The notes under the pieces: model-generated
What the model was told of the DNA's origin: nothing
Databases searched by the model: none
The model's input: the letters and a program-made list of their open reading frames with translations, nothing else
DNA from: Lachnospiraceae bacterium
GTDB lineage: Bacteria > Bacillota > Clostridia > Lachnospirales > Lachnospiraceae
Length of the DNA stretch: 10,191 bases
Reading direction: 5' to 3'
NCBI GenBank assembly: GCA_017443685.1
Contig: JAFSYD010000188.1
Span: 1 to 10,191, forward strand
Position numbers and translations under genes: made by a program
In this document: positions 1 to 7,331 of the stretch, piece after piece
How the letters are laid out: every line of letters begins with the position of its first letter
Position numbering within the stretch: the stretch's first letter is position 1

Positions 1-3000
1 ATGCAGGCATCCGCAAAGGCCTCTTCCATGTAGGTCATGACCTTCTCATCCTTCGTGTTCTCCTGGAAATCCTTCGTCTGCATAACGGAAAGATTTAAAT
101 ACCACTCATTTACCTCTTCTTTGGACATCCCCATGGTGTCGGCTATATAAATGATCTTTTCCCCCATTCGTGCGATATTATCGGCTACGCCAAAGCCGCC
201 AAGCCCCTTGTAGCGTCCCTGATACCCCTCGGGCTTTTCAAATTTGGCATCAAAGGAATCCGATATCTGCCCGTACTTATTCGCCGCGAAATAGGATTCC
301 CTGAGCTCTCTCTTTTTCTTAAAATAGTCGGGATCCTTTTCCATTCGATACGCCGCCATATTTACTTTCTTGAGCATTTCCGCACCAAAGCAGAGCGCGG
401 CTGCACTTGGAGAGAGCACCTCATTCGGCTTCATCGCAAAGGTCATGCGCCTTCTTTCCCTGTGGGAATTGGAGGAGAGATTCTTAATTTCAAGGGCGCG
501 GATCTTCTCCTGCGTCTCAAGGATCTGCTTTTCATCCGGCTCCTCTTCAGACTTTGCCCGTTCTAAAAGCGTATCCGACAGCGCGATCATCTCCTTTAAG
601 TGAAGCGTGGAAGCCGTATCGGATGCAGCGGCTTGTGTACTGATCGTCCTGCTTTCGATGTATTCCGGATCGGAAAGGATCATCTTCCGGATCCGGTAAT
701 AATCGCTGATGGCCATAAGCTTTGCGGTATGCGCCTGCAGATGCTCGTAAGCCTTCGGATCGCTTTCCTTCAGCTTGTCGGTATACCCGGCATTCTGCCA
801 GAGAAGATCCCGGTAGCCCTGCACCTGGCGGCTTAAGCGTTCGAAGCGGCCGGCGTTCTTTACGATCTCGCTGTCTGAAAGGTCGCCGAAAGAAGCCGGA
901 TCGCAGGATAATATCTGGTTTGTCAGCGTATCTAAGACCTCTTTCCTGCCTTCGGAGGCTTCGCCGCTTCCGTATTTCCTCAAAAGCTCGGTAAATGACT
1001 CCGTAATCTCCTTTGCCACAGCTTTGGCATCCGGCTGCTCCTCTTTATGCCGCTCCTTTACCTCATTTTCAATGACTTCCCGGAACGCAGAGAGGGATTG
1101 TACCGCTTCAAAGCCGCACTGCGCCTTCACAGCGATGGGGCATTGCATACGAAGGAGCGCGTTATCATCGGATGTCTTATCCGCCGCCTCTCTTAGCACA
1201 GCAGCATTGGCCTTAAGCTGCGTAAGCTCTTCTTTGGTCCGCTCCTTCAAAAGCTTCGGCTTCTTTTTCAGTTTCTTTATAGCATTCTTAATCTGCTGGC
1301 CCAGCACCTCTTCCTGCATCTTTACGCCGTCACGCTGAGATTGTTTTATTTTCACCGGCACGATACGGGACGAATAGGTTTCACCGCGCTCCTTATATCC
1401 GCTTAAGGGATAGTGCATGCTGCAGAAGCCGACCGTTTCCTGTGCATCCAATCGGTCGTACATCCACCGGAACGCTTCCGGCTGTTCCTGCTTGAATTCT
1501 TCATAAGCCGCATGAACCGCCGGAACCTCAGATATCTTGATATTGCTGAAAAACAGGGCATCTGCGCCGTCAAGCATTTTCTCGGGGTGCTTGCGCACGT
1601 ACTCCGAGCTTGTCATTTCCTCGGTAAGCTCCGTCAGCCGCTCATAGAGCTCATACAAATACTTTTTGATCTCTTCCTTTAATACCTCGTCATTCTTATT
1701 CGCCAGAGCGTCTAAGATACGGCGGTTGTTTAAGTATGTTTCGCGGTCTTTCTTCGTTGCGAACTCTCCGCCGGGGGTATAATGTACCCGCCGCAGCACA
1801 GCCCCTAAAATGTCGCGCTGAAGCATTCCCATGGTGGATGCTTTCAGCTCATCCTTATATTTGGCAAGAATATTCTTCCCATCGCCATCCGTAAGAGACA
1901 GCCTCTCGCTGTTTTTCCGCTCAATGTCCGTATAGATAACCTCTCCCCATGCTTCGTCAAAATCGGGATTATCCCTCTTTGCCCTTGCAATAAAGACGGC
2001 AATCTTCCGGTCGCGCTCCTCCTTCGTCTCCGTCTCCTTCGGCGGGATAAAGGCCTCTTCCCTTCTCTTCTTGAACGCCTCGCGAGCCTGGGCTGCCACT
2101 GCGTTTGCCTGAGGAAGCGCTTCTCTGCCCGCCTCCTTGTGCTCTTCGAAATACCTGGTCTTGGCCTGCTGCTCTACCGTACCCTCCATCTTCGAATCAA
2201 TCTCATTCGTTGTTTCAAGGATCAGCCGCATATTCGCGGTAATCTCCCTCTCTAAGCTGGAGACCTGCTCCATGGTAAGATCCTTATTCGTATCTAAAAC
2301 CTGATGCAGCTTTTCGTTGCGGATGCCTAAGTTTTTTTTCATCTGGATCCGGAATAATATGTCTTCGTTCTTAGTACCGATCTCCTGTTCAATACTCTTC
2401 CAAAATTCCGTCTGCTGCCTTGCACTTATCTCGGACTGACAATCCGCCGGAAGCACCACATCCTTTATCAGCTCGTCATTTAAAAGCACTCCGGATTTCT
2501 CCATTTCCGCGGACAGGTCGGTCTTCTCCTCCAGAAAGGCCTTATACTTGCCCCCCTGTTTACTAAACCTCTCTATCGCCTGTATGGCGTGCAAGCCCGG
2601 CGTTTCTTTCAGGATCACGGTGTTTTTGGGCATGCCTTCTATGGGTTCCGTCACATAATAGGTAATGCCCTTCTTGATCGGTACCCCCGGTTTGTATTCC
2701 ATAAGCCGCGGCGGCGTATCCACCTTTCCCGCAAGAAAATCCGAGAACTGTTTTACGATGGCGGTGTATGTCTTCTCTTCCTTCTGGACCTGCGCAATGC
2801 GATGATCAAACATCCGCATGCTGCGCATCCCAGTGCCAAGCGAGGTCGAGACCAGAGTCGCAAGAACACCGAGCTTTGCGATACAGTCGGTAAAAAATTC
2901 CATCTTCTTCTGCACATTTTCAGGCAATGTCTTTAAATATTCCGCGTTAATCTTATCGCTGACAAATACATTGTCATAAAGCGTGAGCGCGGTCTGCAGC

Positions 3001-4421
3001 TCCGACCATTCATGCATGTGCGTAAGTGCATAGGTAGGTAACAGCATCTCCGGCGTGATCTTCATGTCCAGATATTTCTGGATCAGCGGATTCAAGACCT
3101 TCGCCCGTTCTGCGGGAATCGTGCTTTGTATCTCCTTTATTTTCTCTTTCTGCTGGGAGAGTAACTCTTCCGCTTCCTCATCCGCGGCGCTGCCGTCCGC
3201 ATGGACACTCGCCGTCCACATCATGGACAGGGTCGGCGAGGTTCTTGTGGCCTGGTTGTTGGTCTTTTCGGCAGCTTTGACCCACCCTAAGCGGTCAGCC
3301 GCCTTCTTACGCACGGTAGTGTATTTCTCGCAGATGTTATAGATGTACGCATACTCAGTGGTGGCATAGTCCCTGTCCGTGCCGGACGGAAGCTTCTCGG
3401 CCTCCTTTTTCATCCATTTGGCAAGGTGGGCGGGATAGCCCTTTTTATCCCCGATCTCCTTCTCCCAGGTCTCCGTGATACGGTACATATAGACGGGGTC
3501 ATCCGTGGCAAATTTGCTCATCCCGGAAATCAATGCGTCCATCCACCCGGCACGTTCCTTTCCTTTCTTCAAGAAGCGGTTGCCGGAGCGCTTATCACGG
3601 TAGAGAATGGCCGCGTTCAGAAGCTCCGACATCGACGCAATGGCGGTCTTGCCCTGCTTCGCATCATTTAAGTCAAGCGCGAGCACCTTTGCCGCCGCCG
3701 CCTTTACATCCGCGTAATACTTCGAAGCCGACCGCTTGTCATTGATAATGGACTGCAGGGTCTCCTTCAGTGCTTCGGGCAGGTTATGGTCGACCGGTTC
3801 CTTTTCCTTTTGCTCCGCTTGTTTGGCCTGTGCATCCTGCTGTTGCCCGGCCTGCTGTTCCTGTTTTTGCTCCTGCTGTTCTTCCTTTTGCTCCTTCTGC
3901 TCCTGCTGTTCTTCTTTTTGCTCCTTCTGTTCCTGCTGCTCTTCTTTTTGCTCCTTCTGTTCCTTCTGCTCCTTTTGCTCCTTCTGCCCGGCGCCTTCCT
4001 CCAGCTGATTCAGATCCAGCCTGTTTTCCGCGTTCTTCATATCGATGACGTTGATCGGCATCACGTTCTTCTTCTCTTCCATAAGAAGCGTATTCTCCGG
4101 CGCCGCGATGGCTTTCGGATCCGGCGCCACGGCATTTCTGGACTTTTCCATCATGGAAATGTCGAGAATATGGTACTCCGTTTTGGAGCGAAGGATCTCC
4201 GCTGCGACGTTTGCTTCCCTCTCCTGCGCTTCCCTGTTCATCCGATCTTCGATCTCCGGGACATTGCATTCAAAATAAAGGTCGTCGGCCTCGTCCGTGA
4301 CGATCTCTTCGCCCTGCGGCTCCTGCAGCTGAAGCTTGCGCTCCTCCCTGACCGAGATCCTTTCGGCCTCTTTCAGCTCCTGCTTCTGCTTTTCCTTTTG
4401 TAAATTCAAAATATCGTCCAT
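1..4421 (-). CDS. Giant unrecognised, charged, mainly helical protein (C-terminus outside window)
   Basis: One frame stays open for 1473 codons from ATG at 4421 and runs off the left edge, so the C terminus and true length are unknown. The start is supported by GGGGGA (4429-4434), seven bases upstream. I do not recognise the family. No signal peptide or clear membrane span is visible; the only hydrophobic patch is near residues 505-535 (IAKLGVLATLVSTSLG). The rest is rich in Lys, Glu, Gln, Ala and Leu and reads as long helices. Residues about 145-207 are a Q/K/E low-complexity block. Before it lies a charged N-terminal arm, with conserved-looking text VMPINVIDMKN around 120-130. Later stretches such as GRYKGLGGFGVADNIARMGEKI near the visible end look like an ordered domain. 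Codon use matches the neighbours, and the absence of stops over 4.4 kb shows selection to stay open. It could be a cytoplasmic scaffold, an exported effector or a mobile-element protein; the sequence does not decide. Confidence 0.9.
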   Translation of the reverse strand, partial: MDDILNLQKEKQKQELKEAERISVREERKLQLQEPQGEEIVTDEADDLYFECNVPEIEDRMNREAQEREANVAAEILRSKTEYHILDISMMEKSRNAVAPDPKAIAAPENTLLMEEKKNVMPINVIDMKNAENRLDLNQLEEGAGQKEQKEQKEQKEQKEEQQEQKEQKEEQQEQKEQKEEQQEQKQEQQAGQQQDAQAKQAEQKEKEPVDHNLPEALKETLQSIINDKRSASKYYADVKAAAAKVLALDLNDAKQGKTAIASMSELLNAAILYRDKRSGNRFLKKGKERAGWMDALISGMSKFATDDPVYMYRITETWEKEIGDKKGYPAHLAKWMKKEAEKLPSGTDRDYATTEYAYIYNICEKYTTVRKKAADRLGWVKAAEKTNNQATRTSPTLSMMWTASVHADGSAADEEAEELLSQQKEKIKEIQSTIPAERAKVLNPLIQKYLDMKITPEMLLPTYALTHMHEWSELQTALTLYDNVFVSDKINAEYLKTLPENVQKKMEFFTDCIAKLGVLATLVSTSLGTGMRSMRMFDHRIAQVQKEEKTYTAIVKQFSDFLAGKVDTPPRLMEYKPGVPIKKGITYYVTEPIEGMPKNTVILKETPGLHAIQAIERFSKQGGKYKAFLEEKTDLSAEMEKSGVLLNDELIKDVVLPADCQSEISARQQTEFWKSIEQEIGTKNEDILFRIQMKKNLGIRNEKLHQVLDTNKDLTMEQVSSLEREITANMRLILETTNEIDSKMEGTVEQQAKTRYFEEHKEAGREALPQANAVAAQAREAFKKRREEAFIPPKETETKEERDRKIAVFIARAKRDNPDFDEAWGEVIYTDIERKNSERLSLTDGDGKNILAKYKDELKASTMGMLQRDILGAVLRRVHYTPGGEFATKKDRETYLNNRRILDALANKNDEVLKEEIKKYLYELYERLTELTEEMTSSEYVRKHPEKMLDGADALFFSNIKISEVPAVHAAYEEFKQEQPEAFRWMYDRLDAQETVGFCSMHYPLSGYKERGETYSSRIVPVKIKQSQRDGVKMQEEVLGQQIKNAIKKLKKKPKLLKERTKEELTQLKANAAVLREAADKTSDDNALLRMQCPIAVKAQCGFEAVQSLSAFREVIENEVKERHKEEQPDAKAVAKEITESFTELLRKYGSGEASEGRKEVLDTLTNQILSCDPASFGDLSDSEIVKNAGRFERLSRQVQGYRDLLWQNAGYTDKLKESDPKAYEHLQAHTAKLMAISDYYRIRKMILSDPEYIESRTISTQAAASDTASTLHLKEMIALSDTLLERAKSEEEPDEKQILETQEKIRALEIKNLSSNSHRERRRMTFAMKPNEVLSPSAAALCFGAEMLKKVNMAAYRMEKDPDYFKKKRELRESYFAANKYGQISDSFDAKFEKPEGYQGRYKGLGGFGVADNIARMGEKIIYIADTMGMSKEEVNEWYLNLSVMQTKDFQENTKDEKVMTYMEEAFADAC
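3870..3986 (-). repeat. 30-bp in-frame tandem repeat encoding QKEQKEEQQE
   Basis: Three near-identical 30-bp units (3870-3899, 3900-3929, 3930-3959) and a shortened fourth (3960-3986) lie inside the giant gene. Each full unit encodes ten residues of the form QKEQKEEQQE, differing mainly at third codon positions. Less regular Gln/Lys/Glu sequence continues to about 3800. Because the unit is a multiple of three, copy-number changes by slippage keep the reading frame. The encoded segment is probably a charged helix or flexible linker between the N-terminal arm and the main body. Confidence 0.85.
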
Positions 4422-4442
4422 TTGAACTTCCCCCTGTGGTAC

Positions 4443-4473
4443 ATTGTATCCTATAAGTAACTATTCACATCAA
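4443..4473 (-). promoter_or_regulatory. Possible weak promoter of the giant gene
   Basis: On the minus strand a TACAAT -10-like hexamer (4443-4448) lies 22 bases before the ATG. The nearest -35-like hexamer is TTGATG (4468-4473), with a 19-base spacer, longer than the ideal 17. It lies in the 98-base gap after the upstream acetyltransferase gene. No U-tailed hairpin is seen in that gap, so read-through from upstream is also possible. Confidence 0.35.
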
Positions 4474-4519
4474 ACTGCGCATCAGCGGTCCGCGAGCGTA
4501 ACCATGATCCTGTGCGGCT

Positions 4520-5347
4520 CTATGATAAAACATGCGCAACAAAGGAGCCGACCTTTTCCGCCTTATTGCCTGTAAGCTCCTTTAAGAGCATCTCCTCCTC
4601 CGGATCAGACAGCGTGATGCCGATCTCCGTGCCGGGCGAATACTTTTTGGCCGCCTCCGTAACGGAATGGTACAAAAGGCTGTCGAGAATAGCAGTCTCA
4701 TCCTGCTCGGCCGTCATCGCCCTGTCTACGTACAGCGTACCGTCATGGCAGCTGCAGAGCAGCGCTCCCTTTAAGCCGGCATCCTTATCATAGGCAAGAA
4801 AGCTGATGTCGGTGTCGTAGTAATTCGTCACATTGACGACCGTCGCTTGTTCATAAGCGAACTTCACAAGCTCCCTCCACTGCCTTGCCCCGATGCCTTT
4901 GACCGGCGAGCAGGAGATGTCATCATGCGAGCGTCCCGCTGTAATCTCCGAAAGGCGGAACGCGTACACCGGCAGCGCATCCTGCGTCCGCTTGAATTTC
5001 ATTGCTTCAAGGAACGGAGTGACCTCCTCCGTCTCCCCTTCCGCTTCCAGATGGGTACAGAGCACAGTCCGGGCTCCGGCGTCTACGGCAATATCCATAA
5101 GCGCATTCACAAGAACTGTCCCAACGCCCTCCCTGCGCCAGTCCTCGTCGACGTATATCCCGCGGATGGCGATCGAATAGCCCGTCTGCTCATTGTTCAC
5201 GGACTCAGCTGACAGTATGCCGCAGGCTGTATCCGTTTCCTCGTCATATGCGCCGAGCATAATGTCGCAGACCGCAAGGCTCAGCGTCTCAACGGCCGTC
5301 AGAAAGGAATGCCGGTTGTCCTTTGTGATCCTTGTTACCTTAATCAT
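4520..5347 (-). CDS. GNAT-family N-acetyltransferase with a second GNAT-like half
   Basis: A 275-residue protein, about 1.7 times the size of a single GNAT domain. The N-terminal half (about 1-135) shows the GNAT core: strand IAIRGIYVDEDW, then RREGVG (71-76), matching the R/Q-x-x-G-x-G/A pyrophosphate-binding loop for acetyl-CoA, then a helix, strand ARTVLCTHLEAEGE and the usual late F-LEAMKFKRTQDALPVYAFRL element. The C-terminal half (about 145-275) has the same rough length but no CoA loop; it resembles the C-terminal half of the gene at 5663-6511 (shared Y-x-PGT followed by a strand and a helix ending LLKEL/TKKLL). The start is firm: AAGGAGG (5356-5362) lies eight bases upstream. It probably transfers an acetyl group to an amine on a small molecule or protein; the substrate is not predictable. 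It has its own promoter and is followed after 98 bases by the giant gene. Confidence 0.85.
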   Translation of the reverse strand: MIKVTRITKDNRHSFLTAVETLSLAVCDIMLGAYDEETDTACGILSAESVNNEQTGYSIAIRGIYVDEDWRREGVGTVLVNALMDIAVDAGARTVLCTHLEAEGETEEVTPFLEAMKFKRTQDALPVYAFRLSEITAGRSHDDISCSPVKGIGARQWRELVKFAYEQATVVNVTNYYDTDISFLAYDKDAGLKGALLCSCHDGTLYVDRAMTAEQDETAILDSLLYHSVTEAAKKYSPGTEIGITLSDPEEEMLLKELTGNKAEKVGSFVAHVLS

Positions 5348-5397
5348 TTTATCATCCTCCTTTTTATGTTGCCGCCATCTTGAGGGTCAGAATATGC

Positions 5398-5663
5398 TCA
5401 TCGGGCAGACCATCCCCCCTCATTATAGCGGAGATTCAAGGCTTTTACAAGTGTAACATATGCCTCCTTTTCCGCCGGCGGCGTATCCTTACCAAAAAGC
5501 TTTTCACGGATCAGCCGGGCGAACTTCGAGCAGACGTATTCCGCTGCGGCTTTCATGTTGGAGAACCCCGCGGCGCCCGCGGCTCTTGCCCGTAATGCAG
5601 CCTTAATCCGCTCTTTCGGATCATGTGCTCCTTCAGCGTCTTTACCTTCTGCAAATCATCCAT
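5398..5663 (-). pseudogene. Small coupled gene, apparently frameshifted
   Basis: An ATG at 5663 overlaps the stop of the preceding GNAT-like gene as TGATG, the usual sign of translational coupling. That frame gives MDDLQKVKTLKEHMIRK and then hits a stop near codon 37, with implausible residues after codon 17. A second frame, shifted by one base, is open from just after the ATG to TGA at 5398. It reads like real protein (DPKERIKAALRARAAG, then NMKAAAEYVCSKFARL and IREKLFGKDTPP) with G/C-rich third positions like its neighbours. It has no ATG, GTG or TTG start upstream of an internal Met. Joining the two frames near codons 13-15 gives a protein of about 88 residues, basic and helical, of unknown family. 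No slippery heptamer is evident, so a decay mutation or sequence error is more likely than programmed frameshifting. Confidence 0.5.
5422..5450 (-). promoter_or_regulatory. Sigma-A type promoter of the GNAT gene
   Basis: On the minus strand TTGTAA (5445-5450), a 17-base spacer and a perfect TATAAT (5422-5427) form a good housekeeping promoter. Transcription would start near 5415, giving a leader of about 67 bases before the ATG at 5347. The promoter sits inside the 3' end of the small frameshifted ORF upstream, so the GNAT gene can be expressed independently of the genes before it. Confidence 0.7.
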
Positions 5664-6511
5664 CAGTTATTTTCTCCCCTTCTTCCAAAAAATATTTCAG
5701 CTCCCGAACTGCCGGGCAGTAATTTCTTCGTAAGCGCCCTCGCAGCGTCGCTTGTCCTTGCAATGTGCACCTTCGTCCCGGGCGGATACAGCGTAAGCGC
5801 AGTCTGGATGGAATACGAGATCATATATCCCAGATTCCTTTTATATTCCGGACCGTAGGCAAAGAGCAGCGCGGGAAGCAGCGTCCCCGACGGAGTCCTG
5901 CGGACCAGAAACAGCCCGCAGATCCGGTCTCCTGACCTTACGCAGGCGGATATCCCGTTGTCGAACCAGTCCTTGGGAAGAGAGGCAATATCCTCCATGG
6001 CCGGCTTATGTCCTTTGAAGAGGATGTCCTTTACCGCCTTGTGAAACTCCAGAACGGAAAGCTCTTCGATGCTGCTCACATAAGGCGGGATTTTGCGCTT
6101 CCTGCCAACCGCCGTCTCGTGTAAATCCGCAAGTGTCACGCTGATGGTATCGCTTTCCTTTTTCTCTGACGAAAACCCGGCACGGACCAGAGCCGCCGCA
6201 TCCCCCTCGCGGGGTATCTCATAGATGCTTTCAACGATCTCATCCTCCGGAACGGAAGTGTGGCTGTAGTAATCCACGAGGAAGTCCGCCGTCTCATCGC
6301 TCGCGGATTGCAGGAAACAGATCCTGCCTACCGTGTCCTCCTCGCTTTCCGAGTGCAGAAGCTCAAACACGCAGGCGCCTGCCGCCTCGTCCTCCCCTTC
6401 CATGACACCGAACCCGCCAAAATAAATCCGCTTTATGTCTTCCGCAAGATCCTCTCCCAGCAGCGGAAGGAAATCCTTTACATTTTCATCCGAAATCTCT
6501 ATTATCCGCAT
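5663..6511 (-). CDS. GNAT-like protein lacking a recognisable acetyl-CoA loop
   Basis: A 282-residue protein counted from ATG at 6511; a GTG one codon earlier (6514) is possible. I prefer the ATG because it overlaps the preceding stop as TGATG, the same arrangement found at this gene's own 3' end. The C-terminal half (about 145-275) parallels that of the GNAT gene at 4520-5347. It has a helix ending in LPKDWFD, a strand pair around RICGLFLVRR, a strand LLPALLFAYG, a long helix, YPPGT (242-246), strand KVHIARTSD and helix ALTKKLL. The N-terminal half has GNAT-like spacing (GACVFELL, then VGRICFLQSASDETADFLVDYY, then GFSSEKKESDTISVTL). Where the sister protein has RREGVG it has SASDETAD, so the CoA pyrophosphate loop is absent. 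It may therefore be non-catalytic, perhaps binding or regulatory. The upstream partner is the damaged membrane/GGDEF-like gene. Confidence 0.8.
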   Translation of the reverse strand: MRIIEISDENVKDFLPLLGEDLAEDIKRIYFGGFGVMEGEDEAAGACVFELLHSESEEDTVGRICFLQSASDETADFLVDYYSHTSVPEDEIVESIYEIPREGDAAALVRAGFSSEKKESDTISVTLADLHETAVGRKRKIPPYVSSIEELSVLEFHKAVKDILFKGHKPAMEDIASLPKDWFDNGISACVRSGDRICGLFLVRRTPSGTLLPALLFAYGPEYKRNLGYMISYSIQTALTLYPPGTKVHIARTSDAARALTKKLLPGSSGAEIFFGRRGENN

Positions 6512-7144
6512 CACAGAACACGCTCCATAAATTCTCCCGCCGTCTCGTCCTTCTTTCTTAAGGCGGCCGATGCCGTAACTCTGTATTCCTCCTGTACGTC
6601 CCCCATCACCATCGCAAGCAATGCGCGGCTTGTTACCTTTGTCAGCACCACAACCTTGCGGCCGCCGCGCAAAATGGGCTCGCAGTCCTCGGGAAGCTGG
6701 CTTCGCAAAATCCCGGCAAACTCCGTCATATCCTCCGCAGACTCTATCGTAAACGTCATTGCGCTGTGGGGCGCATACGGCTTCTTCGCCGCCAGCTTCG
6801 CCAAAAATCCGACAAAGTCATCATTATAGAACCCCGTCCCGGCGTCCATGTAGCGCTCTTCACCGATGATGGACAGAAAGAGAAAAAATACACCCAAAGC
6901 AGTCCCCAGCGTGCCTATCCCCAAGCCGAAAATATCCTAAAAACAGCCAGCTTACCGCCACCGGGAGGAAATACGCCCATGGGTTGAAAAACCGCAGATA
7001 ACCGTTCTGCTTCTTGAAGGTGCCAAGCAGCCACAGGCTGATGAAAAAGTAGAACACGCGCACGGCAAACGCTGCAGCAAGCGCAGCAGGGAATGTCTTG
7101 AGATGTGTGCGAAAAAGGACTACGGCTTCATTCTCCCGGATCAT
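6511..7144 (-). pseudogene. Truncated, frameshifted membrane protein with degenerate GGDEF domain
   Basis: Two overlapping minus frames appear to be one broken gene. The first (from ATG at 7144) encodes two hydrophobic segments, around FAVRVFYFFISLWLL and PWAYFLPVAVSWLFLG, joined by KKQNGYLRFFN. After about 6935 it turns to nonsense (RLGDRHAGDC) and stops at 6860. The second frame, open to TGA at 6511, begins at about 6930-6924 with another hydrophobic stretch (TALGVFFLFLSIIG). It then gives DAGTGFYN, equivalent to the D-x-x-T-G-x-x-N at the start of GGDEF domains. Later it has RGGRKVVVL, lining up with R-GGDEF-VVL. A one-base shift near 6925-6940 would join the membrane part smoothly to the GGDEF part. 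Asp-Glu of the signature is Arg-Lys, so cyclic-di-GMP synthesis is not expected. A full-length relative would have more N-terminal membrane spans; here they are missing and the upstream side abuts a receiver fragment. A TTG at 6924 could start a short separate protein. The stop overlaps the next start (TGATG). Confidence 0.6.
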
Positions 7145-7210
7145 CGGATGCCGGAGCCGGACGGCGTCGATACCTTCGTGAAGCTGAAGGAGCTATTCAA
7201 AGAAAAGGGG
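7085..7210 (+). pseudogene. Receiver-domain fragment in reverse orientation
   Basis: On the plus strand this stretch reads SRECLEMCAKKDYGFILPDH and continues RMPEPDGVDTFVKLKELFKE. It matches the middle of a response-regulator receiver: the helix before beta-3, the phospho-acceptor Asp in PDHRMP, the D-G turn and helix alpha-3. Compare TYDLVFLDYRMPMMNGIETL in the hybrid kinase of this window. The conserved hydrophobic residue before the Asp is Pro, and a second Pro follows the Glu. The N-terminal acidic pocket and the later Thr and Lys regions are absent on both sides, and no gene frame surrounds it. It looks like the remnant of a deleted or rearranged gene. Its left end overlaps the first codons assigned to the membrane pseudogene on the other strand, so the breakpoint is probably near 7080-7100. 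Confidence 0.6.
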
Positions 7211-7331
7211 CGATCCACCGGTTCTTCGCGGAGACGCTGTTCAGAAACTCTCTGTAAGGAACGTGTTCCGGCGACCATAACAGAACGCCCGGCAGATCGT
7301 ATCGGCACGCCCTGCCGGCAGCCGACAATTC
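7197..7331 (-). other. Intergenic remnant in frame after the lone receiver's stop
   Basis: No convincing gene lies between the receiver stop (TAG, 7332-7334) and the reverse receiver fragment. The receiver frame stays open for 44 codons beyond its TAG, to TGA at 7197-7199. It reads as plausible protein (YDLPGVLLWSPEHVPYREFL, then NSVSAKNRWIAPFL). A TTG one codon after the TAG is the only early start and has no ribosome site. It may be the tail of an older gene or chance. No U-tailed hairpin is visible. Confidence 0.25.

Noticed and set aside
370-3745. Many plus-strand frames of 70-115 codons across the giant gene
   Set aside because: All lie opposite a continuous minus-strand frame, have no ribosome sites and show Cys/Ser/Arg-rich antisense composition.
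3870-3986. CRISPR-like array
   Set aside because: The repeats are contiguous coding units without unique spacers.
3784-4269. Minus-strand 161-codon Gly/Ala/Arg-rich frame
   Set aside because: Shifted-frame shadow of the same repeat, lacking a ribosome site and any protein-like pattern.
3786-4403. Plus-strand 205-codon leucine/phenylalanine-rich frame resembling a membrane protein
   Set aside because: It is the antisense of the Q/K/E repeat and neighbouring charged codons of the giant gene; complementing CAG/GAG/AAG codons yields Leu/Phe runs automatically.
6900-7331. Insertion sequence as the cause of the rearrangement
   Set aside because: No transposase fragment, terminal inverted repeats or target duplication could be seen.
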